Assembly (NCBI GenBank): GCA_029204225.1 | Contig: MU832104.1 | Span: forward strand, 1-64,000 | Length of the DNA: 64,000 nucleotides | Source: Diphasiastrum complanatum | Lineage: Eukaryota > Streptophyta > Lycopodiopsida > Lycopodiales > Lycopodiaceae | Direction: 5' to 3' | Shown here: one piece after another, positions 22,398-33,459 of the stretch | Layout of the letters: each line of letters opens with the position of its first letter | How positions within the stretch are numbered: position 1 is the first letter of the stretch | Program-made: the position numbers and the translations under genes | Notes under the pieces: model-generated | Databases searched by the model: none | What the model was told of the DNA's origin: nothing | The model's input: the letters and a program-made list of their open reading frames with translations, nothing else

Positions 22398-23440
22398 TCA
22401 TGCACGAAGACACCAAGATATTCCTGCTGGTGGAGGAACTAGATGTGGAGGGGCCGTCCCTGCAGGAGGCAAGTACAACAACGATAAGTACTGAAAGGGG
22501 CGTTGTGGTGGACGGTACTGGTACACCCTGGGTGCTGCCAAAGGAGGAGGATGTGCTGTGGGTGCTGCCAAAGGAGGAGCTGGTGCCGTGGGTGCTGCCA
22601 ATGGAGGAGGATGTGCTGTGGGTGCTGCCACTGGAGGAGCGTCTGTAGATGTGGGTGCTGCAAGAGAAGATTTGGGCACAGATGGTGGCCTGCCATGGAG
22701 ACCTGCTGCTGCAAAAGTGGATGGCGATGAAGGGGCTGCAGGCCTCAACGGTATCGGTGGCACTGGAGGTGCTGTGCGGCGCACATACACCCTCTGAGGA
22801 ACTGGAGGAACTGCAGGCACCTCATGTAGCTGCTCTGGCTGAGACTCTGTGTAGGGCATGCTGGCTAGAGAGGATGGGGGTGCCCTGACGCTCGGCATCT
22901 GCTGGGCCTCTGAATCCAAGTCTGCAATCAAGTCGTCCAGCTGGGCATCCGAATACAAATGCTCTAGGCTCTAGGACTCATCATGAGCACCATCCTCTGG
23001 AACATCCCGTGCCTCATCCTGTGCACCATGCGGACCCTGCATGGCCTCCCAATCGGTACAATCAAAGTCATCTGGTGACTCCTCTGGTGTGCTGTCATAG
23101 AAATGCCTATGGCTCTGTGACGCACGCATCCAAGCAGCTGCGGAAGGTAAACCCAAATCACTCTGCCCCCTATCAAGAGCCTCCTCCATCATATCAACAT
23201 AAGAAGGTATGCCACTGGCCCCCCCTTGTGTGCCCTGCCCGTCTCCCGGTATAATCTGTGGCATGTGTCCCACCTCTACCACGTGATGCACCTGTGACCC
23301 CTGCTCTAGGCGTGTGCCCAACACCTATATCATATGCCTCATCCCGCTCTGATCTGGCGAACACAACCCGAATGGGCTCATCCTCATCCTCTGACACTGG
23401 ATCATTTGCCTCGTACAATGGAGGCTCTCTGTGCTCAAGC

Positions 23441-23472
<32 letters not shown>

Positions 23473-26450
23473 ATCTCGGCAAGCTCCCTCTCTCTCTCTG
23501 CCATCAACTGTGTGCAGGTCATCTGCAGGCATGGGATGGGTGCTGTCCGTAGGCAAGTCAACCTGGCGCTCCAAATCAGATATCTTCGTCTGCAAGGTTT
23601 AAAATTGGCATGTCAGGGAGACAACTCTATCAAGAAATGAAACCAACATACCAGGAGTCAACCAACATGCTATGAAAGGTTAGCTTATCACCTGCAATGC
23701 GCTCGTAATGGTCGGAAGTCTCCTGGCGAGACGTGCGTTGGTGCTATAGAACACCAACCGCTCCAACTGACTCACTGACAACTGGTTTCTTCTCCTCGTG
23801 TGAATGAGTGCCCATGTGCTCCAATTACGCTCACACACGGAGGCAGCACAGTCCTGTGGTACGTGCATTGAAATACTTCAGCACATTGTCTTCAACGAAA
23901 CACAACAATGGAGGATAAAATGAGATGCATACCTGAGAAAGGACAGGCAGTGCAAGACGCTGTATAGATGGGTATGTGCTACCGAACATGGTCCACCAGG
24001 TAATGGGTAGCTGCCTCCTCTCTGGATCCTGAGCAGCCGGGTGGCCAAATGTGCCCATGCCAAAACGAAATGCAGCGAGCTCCTCCATGAGCCTGATAGG
24101 ATCCAAACCAATGTGTGGACCCACTCTGTGAATGTACTGAAGCCAATCGGCCTCGAGCTCCCTGTCTGCGATCTGTGTCGGAGAGAGGAAGAGGGGATGC
24201 AGTATGTGTGCAACGCTGTGGATACTCCTGTGGAAGTAGTTCCACCGCGTCTCCCAAATGAACTTTAGCTCTGTCATCCTGCAGGTGAGAGGCATGTGGT
24301 GTAGGGCATTACGAAAAAACTTAACATTGACAGAGAAACAAACTAGCAATTACTAAAAAGATAAAGGCCAATTACATTACTATACCGCTTACCTCTTTGG
24401 CTGCAAGATGGGCAGCTGCAGGAACTGTCCAATCTGGTCCATGAGCTCATATACCAGTCCAAGTGTCGACCCCTCGCTGTCAGCCATGCGGAGCACAATG
24501 TAAAGTGGTCGAAGCAGTCCTGACAATGTCTGTGCATCCCTCCAGAGCTGGTCTCCCCTCACCGTGGAAGAAAAGTGCTCCCCATCCTCAGTGCGCGGAA
24601 ATGTACTGGCACACCAAAAATCACTGGCAACCATCTGTAGAAGCTGTGCCTTGCACCTGATCAGACGTTCGATGACCACCAAGTCGAATGCAAAGCGTGT
24701 GGGGGCTGGCTTACGGAGGTCTAGATGGCTGAACACCCGGAACATGGCAAGAACACGCCTCTTCCTGGTGACAAAAGTCACCAGGAAGAGGGCCTCACGG
24801 ACGATGGCTCTAACCCAGGGAAGTGCACCTATGTCCCCCATCAGAAGGTCTATGTCGTGCGCGGCACAGGGGGTATGAACAATGTGAGGGAACTCGGCCT
24901 CTAGCAGTACAGCCATCTGAATGCAGTTCGTGGCATTGTCCGTCACCACCGTGATGACATGCTGTGGGCCTATGGCTAGGATGGAAGACCTGATGACATC
25001 AAACATGAACTCTGCAAATATGACTCCCCCCCCCCCCTGCTGCAATCCACTGCCCTCAAAAACTGTGTGCCCATGCAGCTGGAGACCAGTATGTTGAGGA
25101 TCGGCCTCCTCCTGACATCAGTCCAGCCATCGGACATGATGCTGCAACCGTAAGTGGCCCAGTGGCGACGTAGAGGTTCCATCTCTCTAGACAGTGACTC
25201 GACGCTATCCCTCAGCATGTGTGTGCGGACAACCTCTGAACTAGGGACTCTCCAGCTAGGGCTGACAGACTGTGCAAGGCGGAAGGCCCTTCTGAAGGGC
25301 TCGGAGTCGGTGATGGCAAATGGAAGGTTCAGCTCATAAATCAGGCTGGCCACGGCCTGTGTGGCCTCTCTATCCATGTGCGGCTGATGCGCGCCGCGAA
25401 TGCTCGGCTGCCTAAGAACTCTCCCAGCTGGGCGACGGGTAGCGAACCTCCAGCACGGTGCACCAAACGTGATGGGAATGGATGATGATGCGACAGGCTG
25501 GGCACTAGTGGATGCATCAGCTGTAGACGTGGAATGGGGAGAGTGGGATGCACTGGCTGGGATGGGTGTAGCAGCGTAAGTGGGGTACACTGGTGGAGGG
25601 TGGACATCTGGCATGGGATACGAAAACTGCTGGGTAGGGAGGTCATCCGGATGTTAAGGGAGGGAGGAAGGGATCTCCTCAACATCCTGGAAGGCCTCGT
25701 CACTGGCATCGGGGGCCTGCTCCTGCTTGGGAGGCGGAGAGTCCATGAGAAAGTCGTAAACTGGGGGAGTGCGAGCAACAGTAGGTGGTGGTGGAACCAC
25801 AGTGGCAACTGGCGGACGCGGTGGGACAGGATCCACCGGAATGGGTGCAGATGGGGGTGCGTGAGGCGGAACTGTCTGAGAGGGACGAGGGGCAAAGGGA
25901 CTGGATGAGGATGCACTCTCTCTCCTCGTGCGTGCCACCCGAGCAGGCAGCAACTCGGGGTCAACCACGTAAGGAGCGGTGCAAAATCGAAGAACACCCT
26001 CCGAAATGGTGTTCTCCCCCGCCACAAGACGTGGCCCGTAGGTATCCAAAAGTCGCTGCCTGACGGGAACGGACATGTTGGCACAGGGGGCAGCATTCAG
26101 TGTGCCACCATCTCTCGCGCGTGCGCTAAGTAGGTGGCCTTTAAGGCGAGTGAGGGTGGCAACGAACTCGGTCAGCAATATCGACAGCGCACTATCCTTG
26201 CACCGGACTTGTTAGACTTGTCGGGAACCCGCCTGACAATGTCCACCTCGTCCCACAGATCGGCAAGGTTGGAATGCACCATCTCTGTAGAAAGGACTAC
26301 GGAAAGAAGGCAGAGATCTCTGTGGGTGCGATAGGAGTCGGAAGGCTTGAAAAAACCACAATAAAGGCCGAAATAGCAATAGCAGGGGAGGATGCGATCA
26401 GTGCAATGCGAAGACAGTCGGGAGGGCGCGGACAGTAGGGCGATGGGCAT
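22398..26450 (-). pseudogene. hAT transposase gene with introns, BED finger plus DUF659 (copy 1)
   Basis: The - strand encodes a BED-type finger split by a frameshift (VRCRYC at about 26180, then RLKGHLL), a Pro-rich linker, the DUF659 domain (SIMSDGWTDVRRRPILN, VVTDNATNCIQMAVLL, TPCAAHDIDLL) and a dimerisation-type segment (FIWETRWNYFHRS, AASVCERNWSTWALI). Plausible GT-AG introns separate exons ending 24393, 24278-23933, 23853-23692 and starting 23589. The tail is Pro/Ala-rich. Damage seen: a frameshift near 26190, a stop at 25654, a frameshift in a run of about 13 G at 25028-25040, a frameshift near 23290 and a stop at 22971. The gene is therefore probably dead, although the G-run shift could be a sequencing error. 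Confidence 0.85.
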
Positions 26451-26520
26451 ACAACAGAGAGGGCGCGGACAGCAGGGAGGGCGCGGACAGTAGGGCGACG
26501 GGCATGGAGAGAGATGAAGC
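26430..26520. repeat. GC-rich short tandem repeat upstream of the hAT coding region
   Basis: The phrase GGAGGGCGCGGACAG recurs about three times. It lies in the presumed 5' leader of hAT copy 1. Confidence 0.7.
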
Positions 26521-26602
26521 GAGGGGGGGGATTAGGTTAAAAAAGAAAATATTAGTATATTAAATGTTAAAAAATATTATATATTAAAAAATAATATATA
26601 TT

Positions 26603-26684
26603 GTGGTACCGCGGATCAGTATGGATCCGCGGTACCACACTGGATCCGCGGTACCGGGATCCGCGGATCCTGGTACCGCGGATC
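26603..26684. repeat. cluster of perfect GGATCCGCGGTACC palindromes
   Basis: Arms of 15 bases at 26603-26617 and 26624-26638 are perfect inverted copies around a 6-base loop. A second inverted pair, GGATCCGCGGTACC (26642-26655) and GGTACCGCGGATC (26672-26684), follows. The cluster sits in otherwise AT-rich DNA about 150 bp upstream of the hAT BED region and may be that element's subterminal repeat array. Confidence 0.85.
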
Positions 26685-26696
26685 TTGTCTATCTAT

Positions 26697-26726
26697 TCTC
26701 TCTCTCTCTCTATATATATATATATA
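26697..26726. repeat. (CT)n(TA)n microsatellite
   Basis: Short compound dinucleotide run beside the palindrome cluster. Confidence 0.9.
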
Positions 26727-27422
26727 ACATTTTCTAGACACTTTCTTGTAAATTCAATTTTGAACATGTCTGGCGCACTTCAAGGAAATGAGGCGCTGTT
26801 GATTTTTATATCCGTAAGGGCATTACGAGGCCCCTGATTATTTTATAAAATTCGTTTACAGTCATAATAGAAAATAACCAAGAGCATTATATCAATCTTC
26901 TCATGCATGTCTATATAGCTGTGCCATTGCAAAAAACCTTAAAAAAATTATACGGAATTGTTTGAGCAAAAACATTTGTAAATCCCTAGATTCGCGGTGT
27001 TGCCTTTTGTGTAGGGATCTTAGATGTTCACATCATAGTTACCTGCAAACTCGACTGCTGGTGTTTGCAAACTTGCAAATGCAGTTGCTGGTAATACCGT
27101 CAATTATAATGTTTAAGACCAGTAAACATTCAAGTGGTTGCTAAAGATACGAAAAGGAGCATCAATTAACAAGTTTGTTCAACTTAAAGAGATTTGAAAG
27201 GGCTGATATCTTAAAGTTTCAATAATTGCCTCAAGGGTTGTGGGTGCTTTCCAGAATTTTTACCCAGATATGAGGCATAAAACTTTCTCTCTGTCTTCTT
27301 TGGTCACAACGGAATTGAGTTTTGTAATGTTGGAGGTTTTAGTCAGAAGTTTAATTTCTTGAGTAGGTTTTCAGGCTATGTGCAGGTTCCATCTTTCTAT
27401 CTTTAAGTTCTCATGCTACGTG

Positions 27423-27425
<3 letters not shown>
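26727..27425. other. AT-rich non-coding DNA, nothing recognised
   Basis: No coding, RNA or transposon signal was seen. Confidence 0.5.

Positions 27426-27503
<78 letters not shown>
27426..27503. repeat. (CT)39 microsatellite
   Basis: Uninterrupted dinucleotide run. Confidence 0.97.
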
Positions 27504-27506
<3 letters not shown>

Positions 27507-27532
27507 CCCCAATCTAACAAAGTTAATCAGGA

Positions 27533-27931
27533 CTGAAGATTATGTAAAATGAATGCTGGTTTAAGGTAGAACATTTCAGTTGTCAAAGGCTGAATTTTGG
27601 GGGGAAATACTTGACTACCGAAGGATGAATGGAACTTTTCTTGGTCATTTTTGTCAAAATGAACATACGGTTGACATGAACTGGTAGCAGTAGGAATTTT
27701 GTTTCTAACCAGAAAAACTGTTGCTAAGATGCTGAAGATTATGTAAAATGAATGCTGGTTTAAGCTAGAACATTTCAGTTGCCATAGGCTGAGTTGTGGG
27801 AGGAAATACTTGACTACCAAAGGATGAATGGAACTTTTCTTGGTCATTTTTGTCAAAATGAACATACGGTTGACATGAACTGGTAGCAGTAGGAATTATC
27901 TTTCTAGCCAGAAAAACTGTTGCCAAGATGC
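27533..27931. repeat. 199-bp tandem duplication
   Basis: The unit starting CTGAAGATTATGTAAAATG occurs at 27533 and 27732. The copies are about 95% alike by eye. No coding sense in either. Confidence 0.92.
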
Positions 27932-30900
27932 TTTTATTAACATTGATGCACTATGCTTTATGTTGTCTTTTTGACAAGGTTTATTGCTGCAGGCAAATTG
28001 CCAACCTGAATTTACTGAGTAGCACATTTTGCACTGATTCTTTGAACTTGAGCTGCCAAGCAGAAGTGCATGAGTGCTGAACTCTAGCTAAAGCCCTCCT
28101 GAATTATCAGTTGCAAGCTAACTCTCAAGTACATCCCAAGTCATCTATTACTTGGTGAATTCGACATACGAAGTTTATGGAGGTTGAACTTGGCAAAGGT
28201 CAACTTATATTGAAATTTTATCCACATGTTTGTTCCCTGAATTTAGAATGCTTTGATATGACTTTCATAAGCAAAGCATCCTTCGTAAGAGCTTACAGGT
28301 GGCTTGTGTTTGCAGAGGACAATCACAATGAGGTTCTAGGGGTACATTACCAAACTTGTGCTTCCTTCAACTTCTAAGGATCAGGAGGATGGTGACTAAG
28401 ACCCTTGAATCTCAATCTGGTCGTAATCAAAGGCTTGAACGTGCTCATAACTCAAGTGAATTTGAAAGTTTGCAAGCTAAATTTCATGATGGAAGATGGC
28501 TTTTGTTGCAATGCATCATTAGAGCATGGAGCTGAGTTTGGATGGTGATGATTGACATGAAAAGATTATATGGAGATCATAAACAGAAGTTGCAACTCTG
28601 AGCTATGATGATTGTTTTTTCTTAATGTTGCGATTCCTGTTTCGCCTTTAGTAAAACTGATGGCATTTCGTGAGTTGAAGGACATCACAGATAAAGCCTT
28701 ATGTTGAAATGCTGTACCTTGGATCATGATATCAGAACTTCACTGGATGTTTCAAGAAGATACTCTTCGTGCACTGCAGAAGATATGCTGTGTGAATTCT
28801 CTGGGATTAGAAAAAAACACAGCTCTTACTTATCACATGGTTCTTGGTTACCACGCTTTTGGAGAAACAAAAGCCCTAATAATGTGTGTTGTTACTTTAA
28901 AATATAGTTTGAGATATTCAATGCATAGGAAATATTATGTCTGTGATGGTGCTCAGGATGTAGTCTTTCAGGCAATTACGTTACATTATCAATACTCTAG
29001 TTTCTAGAAAGACGATGGTACTGAACTACGAAAGCACTTTTGATCCACATATGTATACACATTGCTGTTAAAATTGTCTTGTTAATTTCTGTGGGTAGTT
29101 CTGCTAATTTCTGTTTTTTGGTCAATGTTTGGGCATGATTTGAGAACTCATACCTTTGCCTAGTATCCAATCTGAGAACAGCTTCTTGTCATTGATTGGT
29201 CGGCTTCTGATCATTGTTTATATGTCAACTACATATCTAGGTACTTGCTAATTTGCGTCTTTGAACATGTACGGTTATCAGGTCTTCCAATCAATATTTT
29301 TTATTTAAAGTCTAACTTCATACGAAGTTTTTAAAGCTTGTTATCATTGCATGGGCATGACATTGAATGAACCTAGAGCTTCCTTGGGCACTGGAGTATG
29401 CTTTATAGCATGGGGTGAGACATGTAGTATACGGTCTATGCTATGCAGGATGTAGTAAATGGTTTGATTGTGGATGTTTTTTTAGGGTTGCATCTGTTTT
29501 GTTCAATAACGTTTTAGATTGAAAATTGTCATGATAGCTATAATCAGAAGCTCCTCTCGGGTACAATGAAAGCCAGTATTTCTATAAAGGTTTCTGGAAG
29601 ACGTTTAGGTGATTAGACTAGCTGCTTGAGGGTGGCTGTGACTTTTTGATAGGAACTTCTACTTTATTCTGACAATGAAGTGGTTCATAGTTGATTGCAG
29701 GGAATACTCTTTCGTTGAACTGGTTAAAAATGTCATTTGCTTGGTTAGTAGAGTGAGGTGTTTTGAAGAAACTCCAGGTTCTTAACCTAGATGAACATCG
29801 ATGTATCTTATGTGAATACTGTTAAGAATTTCATTTGTTTGGATAGTAGAGAGGTGTTTTGAAGAACTGGGGTTTCCTTCCCTACTTCAAACCTTGTTTT
29901 TTTATTCTGTGCTCATAGCAGATGGTGCATTCTGCTGTAAGGTTCTGCTTTGCACACGCCAAGTAGTTTCAAGTTCAAGAAAGAGCTATGCAGACATTGT
30001 GTCAATCATGTTTTCTAGTCCATGACAGGAAAATTCCAGCTCCTTAAGGACTCGGATGTGGTAGAGACATGTCCTCTGATTAACAACAAGCTCCCTGTAC
30101 TTTCACCTCTTTTGGTTGTATATGTGTACCTGTATAATATATATGAACTACTGTGCAAGTTTTATGAAGCTAAAGGTTTAAACACGTACCGAAACCTTGT
30201 TCAAAAAATGGCTTTCTTGATGGTGATAGTGTTTCTACATATGCTTACATAACAAATTAAATATTGGTGAGGGTTTAACGTTGACACAGGTTCAAAGGTG
30301 TTGTTACTAGCTGTAATGTGGTGGGTCCAAGTGAATTGCAACTTTTCACATCAAGCAAGCCATTTGAGTAATGCTGTGTTAGAATACAAATTAGCTTAGG
30401 AAGACTCTCGGTTTCTTACTCTTTAATCTACAAATTGTGTGGCAGCTAGCTACAAATTGTGATACTTTTCTTACGGGAATCCTTCGTTTGTTCAATTATG
30501 AACTTGGATTTTCCAAAGTGAAGAACAACCCCCCCCCCCCCCCCCCCAATGAAGGTAAAAGTACATGCTGTCAGAACATGCTCCGAGTATCTAAGCGTTG
30601 AGCAGCAGAGTATTGGCCTTTCCAGATCCTAGGACTAGGCTACGTTGCACTGCCACTGGAAGTTGCAGGAGGGTACTCTCAAGAACACAGACCTTCAAGG
30701 CAATGTGCAATAAGGTAGCCATCTACTTAGCTTTTGGCTTTGATTTCATTTCACATGCTTTTTTGCTTTCTATGAACCACATATGGCCACAAAAGGTCTA
30801 TCTTCTGCTTTTTAGGCAGGTATCAAGTTTATGCTTCAACAAACATGGAGCTTTGAGGTGCACTTTCCAAAAGTACAACTTTTGGTTAGCTTTGAACATC

Positions 30901-31425
30901 TTAAGAGTGCTTGGTTGTAGCACTAAAAGTGCACCATTGTACTGGTGACCAAAACTTTTGTTGCATTGTCAATGCGCACAAAATCAATTATTTATTTAGT
31001 CGTCCTTGTTTATATAGTTTGCCACATGTATAATGAATGGAGATGGTTGGAGTAGATGCTGAATTCTTGTGCCAAACGAAATTTGCATCTCTGTTTGGAA
31101 ATCTCAAACACCATAGCAAAGATGATGCTGTGGGACTTGTACCCATTTGTAGGGGGAGAATGTCACTCCATTCAAGCAACATGCCAACTCATCAAGCGAG
31201 CAAAGCCATTATGAATGCCACACACTATTAGTATGAAGTTCAGATGATGGTTGCTAGCATAGTGAGCATCATAGCAAATAACTTATGCCATGATCAACAG
31301 ATTTTATAGCTTACCAGTGAGATGTAGCCACATAATGGGCTAATCCTCATTGTAATTATGATTCAAAACCCTTTGCATTTTGGGTCTTCATCAATCATTT
31401 ACAAGAATAAAGTGTTTTGGGGTTC
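27932..31425 (+). other. non-coding DNA, possible spliced 3' UTR of SMG7
   Basis: A good acceptor, TTATTGCTGCAG, ends at 27992. The sequence after it is not repetitive and has the look of a plant UTR, with no long frame. It could be downstream UTR exon(s) of SMG7, joined to the donor at 19525 across the hAT copies, or an unrelated non-coding transcript. A 17-base C run lies at about 30531-30547. A 93-codon frame at 28726-29007 resembles no family known to me. Confidence 0.3.
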
Positions 31426-31448
31426 GCCCCCCCCCCCCCCCCCCCCCC
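31426..31448. repeat. poly-C run of about 20 bases
   Basis: Homopolymer; its length is prone to sequencing error. Confidence 0.9.
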
Positions 31449-32033
31449 AATACCACAACTCTATTGTATTCTGTTTTTCCTCTCACTCACTCACTCACTC
31501 CCACTCCATTCATTATTTCAAGATATGTTTGAGGGTTTATGTGATGCAAGTGAAGTAGGTATTCTATGTTTTCCTTCGATTTTTGTTATGTTTTACCAAC
31601 TATTTTCAAGGAACTAAAAACATAAAAAATAGGGCAATAAAAAATGCAAGCACCTTCGTTCACAATGATTGAAAAGATAATATAAAAAGAATATGATGAT
31701 GAAGTATATAGGAGATGCATAACACAAAAAGAGCCAATTTATATGAGAAGATTGTCATACTATGCATGTGGGCAACACATTTTAGGACAATCACAACACA
31801 ACTGATATTGAAGATTGTATTACTAATACTATGTTCAAAGATGCATAAGATTACCATATACAATGTTACATGTCAAAGGATGAGCAGATTGGATAAGCTA
31901 AGTAGAAACCTAAAAACAATTAGTTTCCTACTATTGTTTGAGAATTGGGAAGTAAACCATGTAGGCTCAAGTCAAATTGTGTCAAAGTTAGGCTAAAGGC
32001 AACACCTTGCTCATCAAATTTTTATTATTATTG
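31449..32033. other. non-coding AT-rich DNA, nothing recognised
   Basis: Only short frames of no recognised family. Confidence 0.5.
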
Positions 32034-32223
32034 GGCTAAAAATGGGAAGTAGGGTTGAATATTTTAGACATCCAAAATAGGCTCACCTTTGGGAAACAAC
32101 TCCCTAAGTTCCATGAGAGAGAATTCATGAGGCTAAAAATGGGAAGTAGGGTTGAATATTTTAGACATCCAAATAGACATCTTTGGGAAACAACTCACTA
32201 AGTTCCACGAGAGAGAATTTATG
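32034..32223. repeat. about 100-bp tandem duplication
   Basis: GGCTAAAAATGGGAAGTAGG starts at about 32033 and again at about 32132. The second copy has a short internal deletion. Confidence 0.88.
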
Positions 32224-32414
32224 AAATCAATAAGACTGGAGGCTAAGTTGCGGTAAACAAAGAGGTCCCAAAAATAAAATTCTCCACCATTTTTTAAGAC
32301 CGCATTGAACATACAAGGCTTGGGTAATGAGGGAGCCAAAGCAAAGGAGGCTACAATCAAGGAGAGAGCCATCATGTAAGGGAACCTATACACCAACCTG
32401 GTGTGTGTGTGTGC

Positions 32415-32480
<66 letters not shown>
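32415..32480. repeat. (CT)33 microsatellite
   Basis: Dinucleotide run preceded by a short GT run. Confidence 0.97.
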
Positions 32481-32483
<3 letters not shown>

Positions 32484-32489
32484 AGTGAA

Positions 32490-33112
32490 AAGTTGCTAGT
32501 TTTGTGAGTTTTGTATATATGGCATGTATGGTGGGTAATTGGGAGCAACCCCAAGCGGGGGCATCCCTAAGTGGAGGATTGTGCATCCATAAGTGGAGGA
32601 TTATGCTGGAGGCAGGGTCCTTGAAGCCTTTCCCTCCAAAGAATCTGCATGGTGCACCCCTTGGTCGCTGGTCCCTGGGGATCCTATGCATGGGCCTCCC
32701 TCCTCCTTACCTCGACCCTTCCCTCCCTTTGTCCCTTTGGCCTGCCTCTTGTCCCCATGCCTCTTCAACACTTTGGGCCCTCTTTTCTCCACACATCGGG
32801 TCCTATATCTTGTACTCAGGCCTCCTTCCTCCCCACCTACGCCCCAAACCCTCATGCACCTCCTTGCCCCACCCATTGTCTATGTCTTCAACCAAGGCGC
32901 ACTCCCATCCTTCAAAGCAACCACCTCCCACCCCCTACTTGCTTCTATGACCAAGGGGTGCCCTTTGCAGGTGTACTGCCCCTCTCACCGTGCCCCACCC
33001 CTAGTTAACTCCTGCCCACCTACTAGGCCCAACCCCCCTCCCCCAACATTACTGCCCACCCCATTGCCTACACTTGTGGCTAGGGGGTTTCCACCGCGAG
33101 CAGAAGGCGCAC
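32490..33112. other. C-rich, strand-asymmetric stretch without recognised gene
   Basis: From about 32640 to 33110 the + strand is strongly enriched in C and poor in A and G. A 218-codon + frame starting at 32593 is mostly Pro, Ser and Leu and runs into the GA microsatellite, so it is a composition effect rather than a gene. Confidence 0.5.
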
Positions 33113-33238
<126 letters not shown>

Positions 33239-33459
33239 ATTTCACATAATCCCTCTTGACAAGTCAAGACCAAACACTTTGAGCCCTTTTGTTTTATAGC
33301 ATAACAGGTTTAAACAGAGCTGTGCAAAATCTTACAATACAAAGTACCATATTCAGGACACTCAATTGTTATCTACCACCATCCCACAACACAAAGCCAC
33401 ACGAGTTAGTACATTGGAAAAGAAAAGTCACCAAAGTCTTTTGAGCACTTTGTTGTAAT

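Noticed and set aside
22398-22797. + strand Gly/Ala-rich frames
   Set aside because: Shadows of the Pro/Ala-rich tail of the - strand hAT transposase.
28726-29007. 93-codon + frame in the possible UTR region
   Set aside because: No family resemblance, no splice or conservation support.
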